Notes under the pieces: model-generated | What the model was told of the DNA's origin: nothing | What the model saw: only the letters and a program-made list of their open reading frames with translations | The model's database searches: none | Position numbers and translations under genes: made by a program | IMG/VR virus record: IMGVR_UViG_3300008952_001422 | Span: 1 to 64,000 of that record | From: a virus | DNA length: 64,000 nt | Reading direction: 5' to 3' (one strand) | Shown here: positions 38,553 through 47,700 of the stretch, in pieces | Layout of the letters: every line of letters begins with the position of its first letter | How positions within the stretch are numbered: the stretch's first letter is position 1

Positions 38553-38924
38553 ATGGCTCGCAAAACAACTACTTTATTACCTCAATGTGGCAGTACAGCA
38601 CTCGATGTAACAGGTGATGCAGTACCCGGCGATTCTTACTACGGATATACAGATGGTGTACATACAGTAGCAATCTACGGTGCTAATCTATCAGGAAGAA
38701 TTAAAATACAAGGAACACTAGCAACAACACCAACAGAAGATGACTGGTTTGACATTCTTCTTACTGGTATACCGTATAAAGACTACACTAACTTTACGGG
38801 CGTTGAAGGATTTACGTTTATTGCTAACTTAGTATTTCTCAGAGCAAAATTAGATAGAACAGCCCTTGGTATAACAAATTATTCAACAGCAGGGACAGTA
38901 CAGAAGATTTATCTGAATTACTAA
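38553..38924 (+). CDS. Small virion structural protein (tail-fibre region)
   Basis: 123 residues, beta-rich (HTVAIYGANLSGRIKIQGTLATTPTEDDWFDI), as in small decoration or fibre-associated proteins of T4-like marine phages. First gene behind a late promoter, with AGAGGGAAGG before ATG. Twelve bases separate it from the long fibre gene, so it may be part of the same appendage. Confidence 0.7.
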   Translation: MARKTTTLLPQCGSTALDVTGDAVPGDSYYGYTDGVHTVAIYGANLSGRIKIQGTLATTPTEDDWFDILLTGIPYKDYTNFTGVEGFTFIANLVFLRAKLDRTALGITNYSTAGTVQKIYLNY

Positions 38925-38936
38925 TAGGGAATAGAT

Positions 38937-41900
38937 ATGAGTATAAACGCACAACCATTTCAACCACAATTTAAACTTATTGGCAATTTAGCAGAAGACC
39001 AAGTACTAGTATACGATACTAGTGAAGGCGCATTTGTCAATTCAACTGCATCGGGTGGAAGTGGAGCATCTGGATATGATGCAGTCGCAAACATGGGAAC
39101 AGGAACTGCGTTATATTTTGGTGATGCAGGTACGACACTCCAACTTAAAACAATAATTGGTGGCACTGATATTACCATTACTGACAATGGTTCAGGCGGA
39201 TTAATAGTAGCATCAACTTCAACAGACACAGTCCAAGATGGTACTAACTTAGGGTCTGGCACAGGAATATTCGATTCTAAAGATGGCACAACACATGCTC
39301 TAAAATTTAAGAGTTTGGCAGTAGGTGCTGGTCTTACATTAACAGATGACGGTGCAGGCACATTAACACTTGTTAATACAAATGCCGCAGGCACAACAGA
39401 CGCAGATTTAACACTAAGTAACTTATCAGATAACGCAACAGCAAGAACAAACTTAGGTGTATATTCTAAAACAGAATCAGATTCTATGTATCATAAACAT
39501 GATGATGCATTTGTTCCGTCAGCAAATAATGTTCATGATATTGGTTCACCAACATTAAAATATAATGATATCTATGCTGAAACATTCCAAGGTACGGCTG
39601 TATTAGCAGACCAATTAACAATTTCAGGTACAAGTGGTCAAGTTCTAACTCATAATGGAACTGAATGGGTAGCAGGCGCTGGTAGTTCAATATTATCATC
39701 AGCATCAGATGTTTCAAATATTGCACCGGGAGATGGACAACATTTAGTTTGGAACGCAACAACTAATTTATGGACACCTTCTTCTGCAGGTGCAGGCGGT
39801 GGTGGATATCAAGATTCAGATGCAAGAAATGCCATTTCAGTTTCAGGTGATTTATCTTATAATGCAACAACGGGTGTTATATCATACACAACTCCAACTG
39901 ACACAGATACAACTTATACAGCAGGCACAGGATTAACATTAGTCGGTACAGTATTTTCAAATACGGCTCCTGACCAAACAGTAGCATTAACTGGTTCTGG
40001 TGCAACAACAATTACAGGAACATATCCTAACTTTACTATTTCTAGTACAGATACAGACACTAATACAACATATACTAATGTATCTGAGTTTACAAATGAT
40101 AGTGGTTACTTAACTTCAGTTCCAGCACAAGCATGGAGTACAATAACAGGTACACCTACAACAATCGCTGGATACGGAATTACAGATGCGTTTGATTCGA
40201 GTAGTGCTTTTCCATATTCTAATTTAACAGGTACTCCTACAATACCAACTAAAGTAAGTGACTTGACAAATGATTCAGGTTTCATATCAAGTGTTCCAGC
40301 ACAATCATTCGCTTCTCTTACAGGAAAGCCAACAACACTCGCTGGATACGGAATTACAGATGCATTTGACGGTGCATTTACTTCATTATCTGGTGTTGCT
40401 TCAGCAGGTGCAAGTGAAGACAACATGGTTCTATATTATGACCACGCAACAACTTCATTCAAATGGAAAACAGATGCAAGTACACCAGCAGGATACAACA
40501 ATGCAAATTGGGACACAGCATTTGGCTGGGGTGACCACTCAACGCAAGGATATCTAACTTCAACAACTGCTCATTATACTGACAGTGATGTTGATACACA
40601 CTTAAATGTAAGTGGTGCAACTAATGACCAAATGTTAAAATGGACAGGCACTGATTATGCTTGGGTAACATCTACTGATACAGATACAACATATACAGCA
40701 GGTACAAATGTAACTATAAGTGGTTCTAACGTTATATCAGCAACAGATACTAATACAACATATGTAAGTTCAGACTTCACACACGATGACTTGACTGGTT
40801 ATGTACCAGCCGAACATATTGATTGGACAACAAACCAAGGTGCAACTAATATACATGTAGACAACTATATTAACACAACATACTCTAACTTATCTGAATT
40901 TTCAAACGACAGTGGATATATTACAAGTGTTGGAGTATTAAGTTCACATACAGACGTTCATACATCAGCACCATCAAATGGAGACGTTCTTAAATGGGAT
41001 GCTGGAAACAGTAGATGGGCACCACAATCAGATGCAGTTGGAAGTGTAACAGCAACTAGTACAACAACATTTACAAATAAATCAGGTAACATTAGTCAAT
41101 GGACTAACGATGCAGGATATTTAACATCAGAAACAGATTCACAAACATTATCACTTACTGGTACAACATTAGCAATAACAGGCGGAAATAACGTAGACCT
41201 TTCTGCATTAACGATTGATGATTTTGCAGATGTAAATATTACATCAGTAGCAGATAATCAATTCTTAAAGTATGACAATGGAAGTGGCGAATGGAGAAAT
41301 GAAACAGTAACAATTCCTACACTTACAAGTCAATTAACAAACGATGCAGGTTTTATAACTTCAGCAGGCACATATAATAACAGTGATGTTGATACACATT
41401 TAAATCAATCAAATCCAACAAGTGGTTTTGTATTAAGTTGGAATGGTTCAGATTATGCTTGGGTATCAAATGGTGCCGCAGGCGCACATTTCGATGGACA
41501 ATTTAGTTCACTAACAGGAACGCCAACTACAATCGCAGGATATGGAATTACAGATGCATTTGATGGAGCATATGGCTCATTAACAGGCGCCCCTACATTA
41601 TATACTGATGCAGACGCAAGAGCCGCCATTTCAGGAACAACAGGATTATCATATAATAGCACAACAGGTGTAATGACACTTAATGCTTCAGTTGGTGATT
41701 TACTAAATGTAAGTTCTACTGCACCAAGTTCAGGACAAGTTTTAAAATGGTCTGGTTCAGAATGGGCTCCAGCCGCAGATACAGATACAGATACAGTTTA
41801 CACAACTTTCAACACAGATTTTGATACAAGATTAGCAACTAAAACAACTGCTGATTTATCCGAACTTACGAACAAATACTTTACAGACGATAGAGCAAGA

Positions 41901-43544
41901 CAAGCCATATCAGCAACTGGTGATATTTCTTATAACTCAACGACTGGTGTTATATCATATACAGCATCTCATTATACCGACAGTGATGTAGATACACACT
42001 TAAATAAAGCATCAGCAGGAACAGGAGAAATATTAAGTTGGAATGGAAGTGATTACGACTGGATTGCGAATGCAGGAACTCCAGCATGGTCAGCCATAAC
42101 AGGTAAACCAACAACGATTGCAGGTTTTGGAATAACAGATGCATTTGATGGAGCATTTGCTTCATTAAGTGGCAAGCCAACAACGATTGCAGGTTACGGA
42201 ATAACAGATGCATTTGATGGAGCATATGGCTCATTAACAGGCGCACCTACTATTCCTTCAGGTAATCAAATTATAGATTGGACGCAATCAGGTGCAGGAA
42301 CTATTCATGCTAGTAATTACACAGATACAGTTTATGCTAACAGTGATGTTGACTCTCATCTAAATCAAAGTAATCCAACAAGTGGATATGTTCTTTCTTG
42401 GAACGGTTCAGATTATGCTTGGGTGGCACAATCAGGCGGTGGCGGTGGTGCTACTGACAAGATTGAAGAAGGTGACTCTAGTGTAGAAGTAATAGACGGT
42501 GGTGCAAATGGCCATATTATGTTTGAGACTCAGAACACTAACAGATGGCAAATTACTAATCAAGGTCACATTCATCCAGAAACAAATGATGCATTTGATA
42601 TAGGTAGTGCAACTAAAAAAGTAAGAGATTTATATCTAGGTAGCAATTCATTATATATTGACACCAACACTATTCATACTTCAGGAACTAACTTATTGTT
42701 CAACGATGAAGATGTAATGGATTATACTAATCTTAAGAACAAACCAACTATTCCATCACAAAATACAGGTGGTACAGGCATTCAAGTTAATTCAGGTGTT
42801 GTTTCATTAAATGCAAATTTATCAGATTTATTAAACGTTCACACAACTGCACCAACAGACGGACAAGTACTTAAATGGGATAACTCAAATAGTAGATGGG
42901 AACCAGGCGCGGCAGGCGGAACTCTAGCAATGAACGATTTAACAGATGTTGATACATCTGGAATTTCAACAGGACAATATCTAAAATGGGATGGCTCAAA
43001 CTTTGTTGCATCAACAGTTTCAGGTGGTGGTGCGTCAGCAATAGACGATTTATCAGATGTAGATACGACTACAAGTGCGCCTAACAATGGTGATGTTCTA
43101 ACATGGGTTACAGCAGACAGTGAATGGGCTCCAGCCGCACCTTCAGGTGGCGGTGGTGGAGGTGCCTCAGTACAATATTTCAAACTAAATTATGCAACAA
43201 ATGGAAATTTAACATCAATTACAAATGCTACATCAGGAGTTAGTGCAACAATTTTATCAGCAACTGGCGGTGATGTAGAAGTAACATTCAGTGGTGCTAG
43301 TTATCCACCATCCAGCATACTAATTTATGGTTATTCTTATGGAACAAATGAATATGTAATCATGCCTCTAAACAAAGATATCGGAACTCGTAAAATTTCA
43401 GGTGGTGGTACTGCTGGTAGTCCAACAGCATTCGGTAGTTTCTCGGCAGAGGAATTAACTCTAAAACTTAGAGAGGCAGATACGGGTTCTTCAAGGAGTT
43501 TCGGAACAACAACACATGCTTGGATTATGTTCACAATGGTATAA
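38937..43544 (+). CDS. Long tail-fibre protein (1535 aa)
   Basis: Very long, low-complexity T/S/G/D-rich protein made of repeats, typical of trimeric tail fibres. Five copies of a (T)IAG(Y/F)GITDAFD motif occur (around residues 409-421, 469, 869, 1064 and 1087), together with repeats of DSDVDTHLN, LSWNGSDYAWV and QVLKWDNSNSRWEP. The N-terminus (NAQPFQPQFKLIGNLAEDQVLVYDTSE) probably attaches to the baseplate, and the last 130 residues, after a glycine run, form a distinct beta-rich head likely to contact the host. Late operon. Confidence 0.88.
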   Translation: MSINAQPFQPQFKLIGNLAEDQVLVYDTSEGAFVNSTASGGSGASGYDAVANMGTGTALYFGDAGTTLQLKTIIGGTDITITDNGSGGLIVASTSTDTVQDGTNLGSGTGIFDSKDGTTHALKFKSLAVGAGLTLTDDGAGTLTLVNTNAAGTTDADLTLSNLSDNATARTNLGVYSKTESDSMYHKHDDAFVPSANNVHDIGSPTLKYNDIYAETFQGTAVLADQLTISGTSGQVLTHNGTEWVAGAGSSILSSASDVSNIAPGDGQHLVWNATTNLWTPSSAGAGGGGYQDSDARNAISVSGDLSYNATTGVISYTTPTDTDTTYTAGTGLTLVGTVFSNTAPDQTVALTGSGATTITGTYPNFTISSTDTDTNTTYTNVSEFTNDSGYLTSVPAQAWSTITGTPTTIAGYGITDAFDSSSAFPYSNLTGTPTIPTKVSDLTNDSGFISSVPAQSFASLTGKPTTLAGYGITDAFDGAFTSLSGVASAGASEDNMVLYYDHATTSFKWKTDASTPAGYNNANWDTAFGWGDHSTQGYLTSTTAHYTDSDVDTHLNVSGATNDQMLKWTGTDYAWVTSTDTDTTYTAGTNVTISGSNVISATDTNTTYVSSDFTHDDLTGYVPAEHIDWTTNQGATNIHVDNYINTTYSNLSEFSNDSGYITSVGVLSSHTDVHTSAPSNGDVLKWDAGNSRWAPQSDAVGSVTATSTTTFTNKSGNISQWTNDAGYLTSETDSQTLSLTGTTLAITGGNNVDLSALTIDDFADVNITSVADNQFLKYDNGSGEWRNETVTIPTLTSQLTNDAGFITSAGTYNNSDVDTHLNQSNPTSGFVLSWNGSDYAWVSNGAAGAHFDGQFSSLTGTPTTIAGYGITDAFDGAYGSLTGAPTLYTDADARAAISGTTGLSYNSTTGVMTLNASVGDLLNVSSTAPSSGQVLKWSGSEWAPAADTDTDTVYTTFNTDFDTRLATKTTADLSELTNKYFTDDRARQAISATGDISYNSTTGVISYTASHYTDSDVDTHLNKASAGTGEILSWNGSDYDWIANAGTPAWSAITGKPTTIAGFGITDAFDGAFASLSGKPTTIAGYGITDAFDGAYGSLTGAPTIPSGNQIIDWTQSGAGTIHASNYTDTVYANSDVDSHLNQSNPTSGYVLSWNGSDYAWVAQSGGGGGATDKIEEGDSSVEVIDGGANGHIMFETQNTNRWQITNQGHIHPETNDAFDIGSATKKVRDLYLGSNSLYIDTNTIHTSGTNLLFNDEDVMDYTNLKNKPTIPSQNTGGTGIQVNSGVVSLNANLSDLLNVHTTAPTDGQVLKWDNSNSRWEPGAAGGTLAMNDLTDVDTSGISTGQYLKWDGSNFVASTVSGGGASAIDDLSDVDTTTSAPNNGDVLTWVTADSEWAPAAPSGGGGGGASVQYFKLNYATNGNLTSITNATSGVSATILSATGGDVEVTFSGASYPPSSILIYGYSYGTNEYVIMPLNKDIGTRKISGGGTAGSPTAFGSFSAEELTLKLREADTGSSRSFGTTTHAWIMFTMV
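41550..41590 (+). repeat. 41-base direct repeat, copy 1, in fibre gene
   Basis: This segment, starting ACAGATGCATTTGATGG and ending in AACAGGCGC, is identical to 42204-42244. Both encode the TDAFDGAYGSLTGAP part of the fibre repeat. Confidence 0.85.
42204..42244 (+). repeat. 41-base direct repeat, copy 2, in fibre gene
   Basis: Identical to 41550-41590, 654 bases apart (a multiple of three), so recombination between the copies would delete or add 218 codons in frame. Confidence 0.85.
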
Positions 43545-43555
43545 AGGACTAAGTA

Positions 43556-45583
43556 ATGGCAATCAACAAGACAAGTGCAATAGATTTAAATGTCCCGGCA
43601 AAAGTTCTACCAGTTTCGGTAACTTCACAAACAAGTGACGAGCAATGGGCCTATGACGATGGATTAGGTGACACTTGGTGGTCTGGTGGTTCAAATCCAA
43701 AATCATTTAGATGGGAACTTACTATGACTGTTACTGCTGTCAATCATGGTTCACACTTAACAAGAACTCCTAAAAAATTCGATGGCTTTGATGTTGTTGT
43801 AGGCGATTATATCGCTGGTGCAACTGATGGTCGTGCTTTACAGATTGTTAGTATTTCATCAAAATCGGCAACGACCGTTGTATGTAAAGTTGAAGATAGA
43901 TTAAGATATAATACATTTAGAAGTGCCTCAGGTTCTGGCTTATTTACAGTTCCAGGTGCGGCAGTTATATTTCAGATTAATGAAAATGGTCATCCAATGA
44001 TTGACCCATTACCAGCAGGTATTGTATCAAGTGACTTCTATGCTAACGTATCTTCTCGTTTTCAATACTTAAATCCTCAAATGAACTATATGCTAGAAAA
44101 AACTGCACATGGTTTTGAGCAGGGAGATGTAGTTGCAATGGACCATACTACTAACGTGTTTGAATTAGCAGATGCGGCCAATATTGAAAGATTAGTGGGC
44201 ACAGTAACACATGCTGGTCCAGGTCCAAACAAATTCTTATTAAGACCAGCAAATGGAATCGTTGATTTCGTTCCTGGTTTGCCAGGTAACCCAGGTGATT
44301 TCATTTATCCCAAAACAGACAGTTCTGGTGATTTAACTTTAACAAATACTGGTGTTGCTATATTCTTAAAATTAACAAATGCTGTTCCTAGTGAAGCAAG
44401 AGGTACTGTTACAAATGGTGCCTGTTCTGCGGCAGATAAATTAGAAATTAATGACACAGATGTGTTGTTCACAACAAACTCTGGTGGCGTTGTTTCTATA
44501 AACAATGCAGTAACAGATATTAACGCATTAACATCTACACATGGCGTAGTAGCATCTTCAACTCCAGCACCAAATACAATTACAAGTGATGCAGGAACTT
44601 ATGGTTCTGCTTACGGTCTTGTTGGTGGTTTCGTACCATTTAGTGCAAGTATTAATGGAACAACAGTAAACTTCTCAACTACAACAGCAGGTCAGGCACA
44701 ATATGGCATGGCTGTTGCTATTGCAGAAGATATGGCTGGTGATATTAATGCGACAAGTATTGCCAATGTCACAGCAACTCATTCAAGTGGTAATTTAATA
44801 ATTACACACTCACAAGGTAATGCATTTACTATTGTAAATGGAACATCAGATAGTAACGGTAATGATTTTGCTGGTAATAATTCTATCGCATCATTAGGTA
44901 CATCATACTCTGCGGCATCTGGTGCAACTCTTAAACTGACACGTGCTGATGGTGGTGAAATTATTATATACGACAAAGTAGGAACTCCAACAATAGACTT
45001 TGGCATTATGTCAGGTCACTCTGGTTCGTATTCTCTAGGTTTAAATGTTGAAAAAGGTATTCGTAGTGGTGGAGGTATTACAGTTTTGGCTGATATGGCT
45101 GCCAGAAATGCAATGACTCCTCTTACTGGTGACCAAGCACACGTATTAGACACAGGCGAGGGTGAATGGGGACTATATCTATATTCAGGTTCTGCTTGGA
45201 CATTGATTGCGAACGAAGATAGTGCGGCAACAGATGCCAACTCATTATCACACACATTTACTACTCCAGTCGGTGGATTTGGTAACACATCAACAATCAC
45301 ACTTGGTAGAGTTAGTAGCAATTCACGAATAATGAGTGTTCTTGTAGAATGTACAACTGTTTTAGCAGGATATTCAGGTGGAACACCATCGTTAATAGTA
45401 GGCGTTCAATCAGATACAGATAGATTTATGTCTGATGTTGAAAATGACTTAGAATCAACTGGTTCATACATAACAAATCCTGATTATCATTATGGTGGCA
45501 CTGCCGAACTAGAAATTAAGTGTTCATTAGCACATTATGGTGCAACTACTGGTGATGTAAAAGTCACAGTAACCTACGTATAA
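43556..45583 (+). CDS. Virion structural protein, fibre-associated (675 aa)
   Basis: Late structural protein of 675 residues, T/S/G/A-rich, beta-rich. The N-terminal 70 residues (SDEQWAYDDGLGDTWWSGGSNPKSFRWEL) are unlike the repeats of the preceding fibre. A stretch GDQAHVLDTGEGEWGLYLYSGSAWTLIA resembles the small beta modules found in fibre and baseplate proteins. The C-terminus (LEIKCSLAHYGATTGDVKVTVTYV) could be a receptor-binding or attachment domain. AAAGGACTAAGTA precedes ATG; 11 bases from the fibre stop. Confidence 0.78.
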   Translation: MAINKTSAIDLNVPAKVLPVSVTSQTSDEQWAYDDGLGDTWWSGGSNPKSFRWELTMTVTAVNHGSHLTRTPKKFDGFDVVVGDYIAGATDGRALQIVSISSKSATTVVCKVEDRLRYNTFRSASGSGLFTVPGAAVIFQINENGHPMIDPLPAGIVSSDFYANVSSRFQYLNPQMNYMLEKTAHGFEQGDVVAMDHTTNVFELADAANIERLVGTVTHAGPGPNKFLLRPANGIVDFVPGLPGNPGDFIYPKTDSSGDLTLTNTGVAIFLKLTNAVPSEARGTVTNGACSAADKLEINDTDVLFTTNSGGVVSINNAVTDINALTSTHGVVASSTPAPNTITSDAGTYGSAYGLVGGFVPFSASINGTTVNFSTTTAGQAQYGMAVAIAEDMAGDINATSIANVTATHSSGNLIITHSQGNAFTIVNGTSDSNGNDFAGNNSIASLGTSYSAASGATLKLTRADGGEIIIYDKVGTPTIDFGIMSGHSGSYSLGLNVEKGIRSGGGITVLADMAARNAMTPLTGDQAHVLDTGEGEWGLYLYSGSAWTLIANEDSAATDANSLSHTFTTPVGGFGNTSTITLGRVSSNSRIMSVLVECTTVLAGYSGGTPSLIVGVQSDTDRFMSDVENDLESTGSYITNPDYHYGGTAELEIKCSLAHYGATTGDVKVTVTYV

Positions 45584-45606
45584 TCCAATCTCCCCAATAA
45601 TTGCAA

Positions 45607-45628
45607 TAGTCCATTTCATTCCGGACTA
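45607..45628 (+). terminator. Weak stem-loop after tail operon
   Basis: TAGTCC (45607-45612) and GGACTA (45623-45628), 10-base loop, followed by AAAATATTCACTTTTTT. A weak terminator or end-stabilising hairpin. Confidence 0.4.
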
Positions 45629-45648
45629 AAATATTCACTTTTTTAAAA

Positions 45649-45656
45649 GATAAATA
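45649..45656 (+). promoter_or_regulatory. Late promoter (GATAAATA)
   Basis: AAGATAAATACATATAG, 22 bases before the holin-candidate start. Confidence 0.75.
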
Positions 45657-45678
45657 CATATAGAATCGTAACAGAGAT

Positions 45679-45987
45679 ATGAATATGACAAAGAAAACAA
45701 CAAATTGGATTTGGTTAGCACCAGAATATTTCAGCAGATGGAGACTATTTCCTAGAGCATTCATCTCTATGTACATCTATTTGTTATATGATGTAACGCA
45801 TTGGTTCATGTTGTTGCCCGAGCCAAACTCACAACAAGCAGGATTAGTATCAGTTTTAGTAGGTTCAGGCGCGGCATGGTTTGGATTATATGTAAATTCA
45901 AATTCTACTAAGTATGAAACACTTGAAGCGACCAGTACAACTGTAAAAATGGAAGATAAAAGAGATAAAAAGAAAAAAGATGAATAA
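45679..45987 (+). CDS. Holin candidate
   Basis: 102 residues: a short aromatic N-terminus (WIWLAPEYFSRWRLFPRAF), two predicted membrane helices (about 29-48 and 56-73, with a short PEPNSQQAG turn) and a long hydrophilic, lysine-rich tail (MEDKRDKKKKDE). This is the layout of class II holins, and I recall similar genes annotated as holins in marine myophages. Late promoter. ATG 45679 and ATG 45685 are both possible. Confidence 0.65.
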   Translation: MNMTKKTTNWIWLAPEYFSRWRLFPRAFISMYIYLLYDVTHWFMLLPEPNSQQAGLVSVLVGSGAAWFGLYVNSNSTKYETLEATSTTVKMEDKRDKKKKDE

Positions 45988-46465
45988 AAGTAACTTCAAA
46001 TATCATATTAGACTGAAAATGGCTAGCGAACTAGAGAAATCGGATATTAGCGGTATCATTACCGTTCTTAAAAAAGCAATAGTGAACATATTTCAACCAC
46101 TAGAAGATGGAACAGCAGTGATATATCACATGGGTGATGAGGCGATGAACTCACATATCTACGATTTTAGACTAAATCGTGGAGTTACAGAAGCAGAAGC
46201 AGAAGTTATTTTAGGTCTAATCACAGATTGGACTGATAAAGATTTTATTATGGAGATAACAACCAGCGAAAATTATGAAGAATTTGGTGAATTTGATGAT
46301 GAAATAGACTTAACTTCAATGAAACATAACAGGTGGATGGCAGACAAAATCGACAAAGGATGGAGATATGGTCTAAAATACAACAAAGAAGACAAAGTAG
46401 ACCCAAGATTACAGCCATATCAACAATTAACAAATAAGTTGAAAAATACTGACAAAACCACTTGA
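45980..46465 (+). CDS. RyR-domain protein
   Basis: 161 residues. The C-terminal part (about 115-158) reads MKHNRWMADKIDKGWRYG ... DKVDPRLQPYQQLTNK, which fits the RyR repeat (H-N-x-W-x-x-x-K-x-x-x-G-W-x-Y-G ... K-x-H-P-x-L-x-P-Y-x-x-L). RyR repeats occur in ryanodine receptors and in some bacterial and phage proteins, sometimes near nucleotide-signalling defence systems. The N-terminal 110 residues are unrecognised. It overlaps the holin-candidate gene by eight bases, and its stop lies in the next promoter's -35. Confidence 0.78.
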   Translation: MNKSNFKYHIRLKMASELEKSDISGIITVLKKAIVNIFQPLEDGTAVIYHMGDEAMNSHIYDFRLNRGVTEAEAEVILGLITDWTDKDFIMEITTSENYEEFGEFDDEIDLTSMKHNRWMADKIDKGWRYGLKYNKEDKVDPRLQPYQQLTNKLKNTDKTT

Positions 46466-46490
46466 CTTATGGGTAGGAACATTGTATCAT
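46462..46490 (+). promoter_or_regulatory. Sigma70-type promoter with TATCAT
   Basis: TTGACT (46462-46467), 17-base spacer, TATCAT (46485-46490), before the HscB / IscA / ACP cluster. Confidence 0.75.
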
Positions 46491-46512
46491 ATAAGAACAA
46501 ATAGGTAAAATT

Positions 46513-47049
46513 ATGTCAGGAACAAAACGTTTATATAATCTAGAAGAAAAGAATTACTTCAAATTCTTTGGTGTGGAGGAGAAGCAAGGAACTAGTATCC
46601 GAAGCCTTTCTACGCATTATAAGAAGATTTTAAACATATTAAAAGATGACAATTCATTTATTGGTAGAGACCATAAAGAATTTGCTCATAGAGCCTTTAA
46701 TACGTTAGTAGACCCAATTCTAAGAGCAAGATACATCTTGGAAACTAATGGACATGAATGGGACTTTCGTGATGGTACAACGGCAGAAGATTTAAGTTTT
46801 ATTTCTGAATTAAGAATACAACTTGGTAGAGCAAATCAAAATTATGAACTTGAGAATTTCATTTTTGAATTGAAAGGACATACTACGTTTATCATAGAAC
46901 AAATTGAAGAAAGTATAGACACTTATAAGAATTATAAAACAGCAATTGGCTTAATTAACAGATTTTATGAGATATCTCATCTACATGAAGAGGCATCAAA
47001 TAAAAAACACGAGGTAGAAGAAGGAATACATCACGGTGTGTTTGACTAA
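46513..47049 (+). CDS. HscB-like Fe-S co-chaperone, HPD motif lost
   Basis: 178 residues. NYFKFFGVEEKQGTSIRSLSTHYKKILNILKDDNSF follows the start of HscB, and RAFNTLVDPILRARYILETNGHEW is the diagnostic HscB segment (L-x-D-P-x-x-R-A-x-Y-L-L-x-x-x-G). The C-terminal three-helix part that binds IscU follows. The J-domain HPD is replaced by KDDN, so stimulation of HscA seems lost while scaffold binding could remain. First gene of the Fe-S cluster. Confidence 0.75.
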   Translation: MSGTKRLYNLEEKNYFKFFGVEEKQGTSIRSLSTHYKKILNILKDDNSFIGRDHKEFAHRAFNTLVDPILRARYILETNGHEWDFRDGTTAEDLSFISELRIQLGRANQNYELENFIFELKGHTTFIIEQIEESIDTYKNYKTAIGLINRFYEISHLHEEASNKKHEVEEGIHHGVFD

Positions 47050-47064
47050 TAAAAGAGAGGAAAT

Positions 47065-47385
47065 ATGATTTTTACAGAGAATGCGGCTGAACGAGTCAAA
47101 GAAATCATTACAGAAGATAAAGAAGATGTAAAAGCACTAAGAGTGTTTGTTCAAGGTGGCGGTTGTCATGGTTTTAGTTATGGATTTGGATTTGAAAATG
47201 ATATAGCAGGCGATGATACAGTCATTGAAACAAATAATGTAAAATTAGTAGTAGATAGTATGAGTATTATGTATCTAGCAGAAGCAACAATAGACTTTGT
47301 TCGCAGTCTTGAAGGCGAACGTTTCACAATAGATAACCCATCCTCAAGAACATCTTGTGGTTGTGGTTCAAGTTTTTCAATGTAA
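47065..47385 (+). CDS. A-type Fe-S carrier (IscA/ErpA-like)
   Basis: 106 residues with the three conserved cysteines: C34 in VQGGGCHGFSYGFGFE and C98, C100 in RTSCGCGSSF. Such proteins carry Fe-S clusters or iron to client enzymes. The sequence fits ErpA/IscA, with histidine instead of serine after the first cysteine. AAAGAGAGGAAAT precedes ATG. Marine T4-like phages often carry such a gene; here it is between HscB and ACP. Confidence 0.93.
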   Translation: MIFTENAAERVKEIITEDKEDVKALRVFVQGGGCHGFSYGFGFENDIAGDDTVIETNNVKLVVDSMSIMYLAEATIDFVRSLEGERFTIDNPSSRTSCGCGSSFSM

Positions 47386-47399
47386 AAGGAAATAATATA

Positions 47400-47636
47400 A
47401 TGTCAATAGCAGAAAATGTATTCGAGGTAGTATCAAGACAATTAAAATTTGAACTTAGTGACTTATCATTAGAAACTGATTTAAGAAAAGATTTAAATGC
47501 TGATAGCATTGATTCCGTTGAAGTAATCTTTGAACTAGAAGATTTATATAACATCACAATTGAAGATGAGGTTGCAGAAGAATTACAAACAATTGGTTCT
47601 ATTGTAGATGTTATCACCGAACTAACAAGCAAATAA
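47400..47636 (+). CDS. acpP: Acyl carrier protein
   Basis: 78 residues, acidic four-helix ACP. The attachment serine is S36 in LNADSIDSVEVIF, with I in place of the usual L after it; NITIEDEVAEELQTIGSIVDVI gives helices III and IV. Holo-ACP would be made by the phage AcpS (9197). In bacteria ACP mostly serves fatty-acid synthesis, and ACP also co-purifies with the cysteine desulfurase; the HscB and IscA neighbours make an Fe-S link attractive. AAAAGGAAATAAT before ATG 47400; the frame upstream of it is just IscA overlap. Confidence 0.92.
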   Translation: MSIAENVFEVVSRQLKFELSDLSLETDLRKDLNADSIDSVEVIFELEDLYNITIEDEVAEELQTIGSIVDVITELTSK

Positions 47637-47684
47637 CTCCGTTTTTTGCAAAAAACCCAACTTTTCACACAAATATAAGAAAAT

Positions 47685-47700
47685 AAGCAAATATTTGCTT
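47685..47700 (+). promoter_or_regulatory. Perfect 16-base palindrome, operator candidate
   Basis: AAGCAAATATTTGCTT is a perfect inverted repeat that ends on the first two bases of the -35 box at 47699. A dimeric regulator bound here would contact or block the promoter. Confidence 0.6.

Noticed and set aside
39000-43100. CRISPR-like repeats in the 39-43 kb region
   Set aside because: Repeats are irregular, in frame and inside one long coding sequence; they encode tail-fibre repeats.
47641-47656. GTTTTTTGCAAAAAAC palindrome as a terminator of the ACP gene
   Set aside because: It is symmetrical but leaves no loop and has no GC stem, so a stable RNA hairpin is unlikely; it may be just AT-rich spacer.
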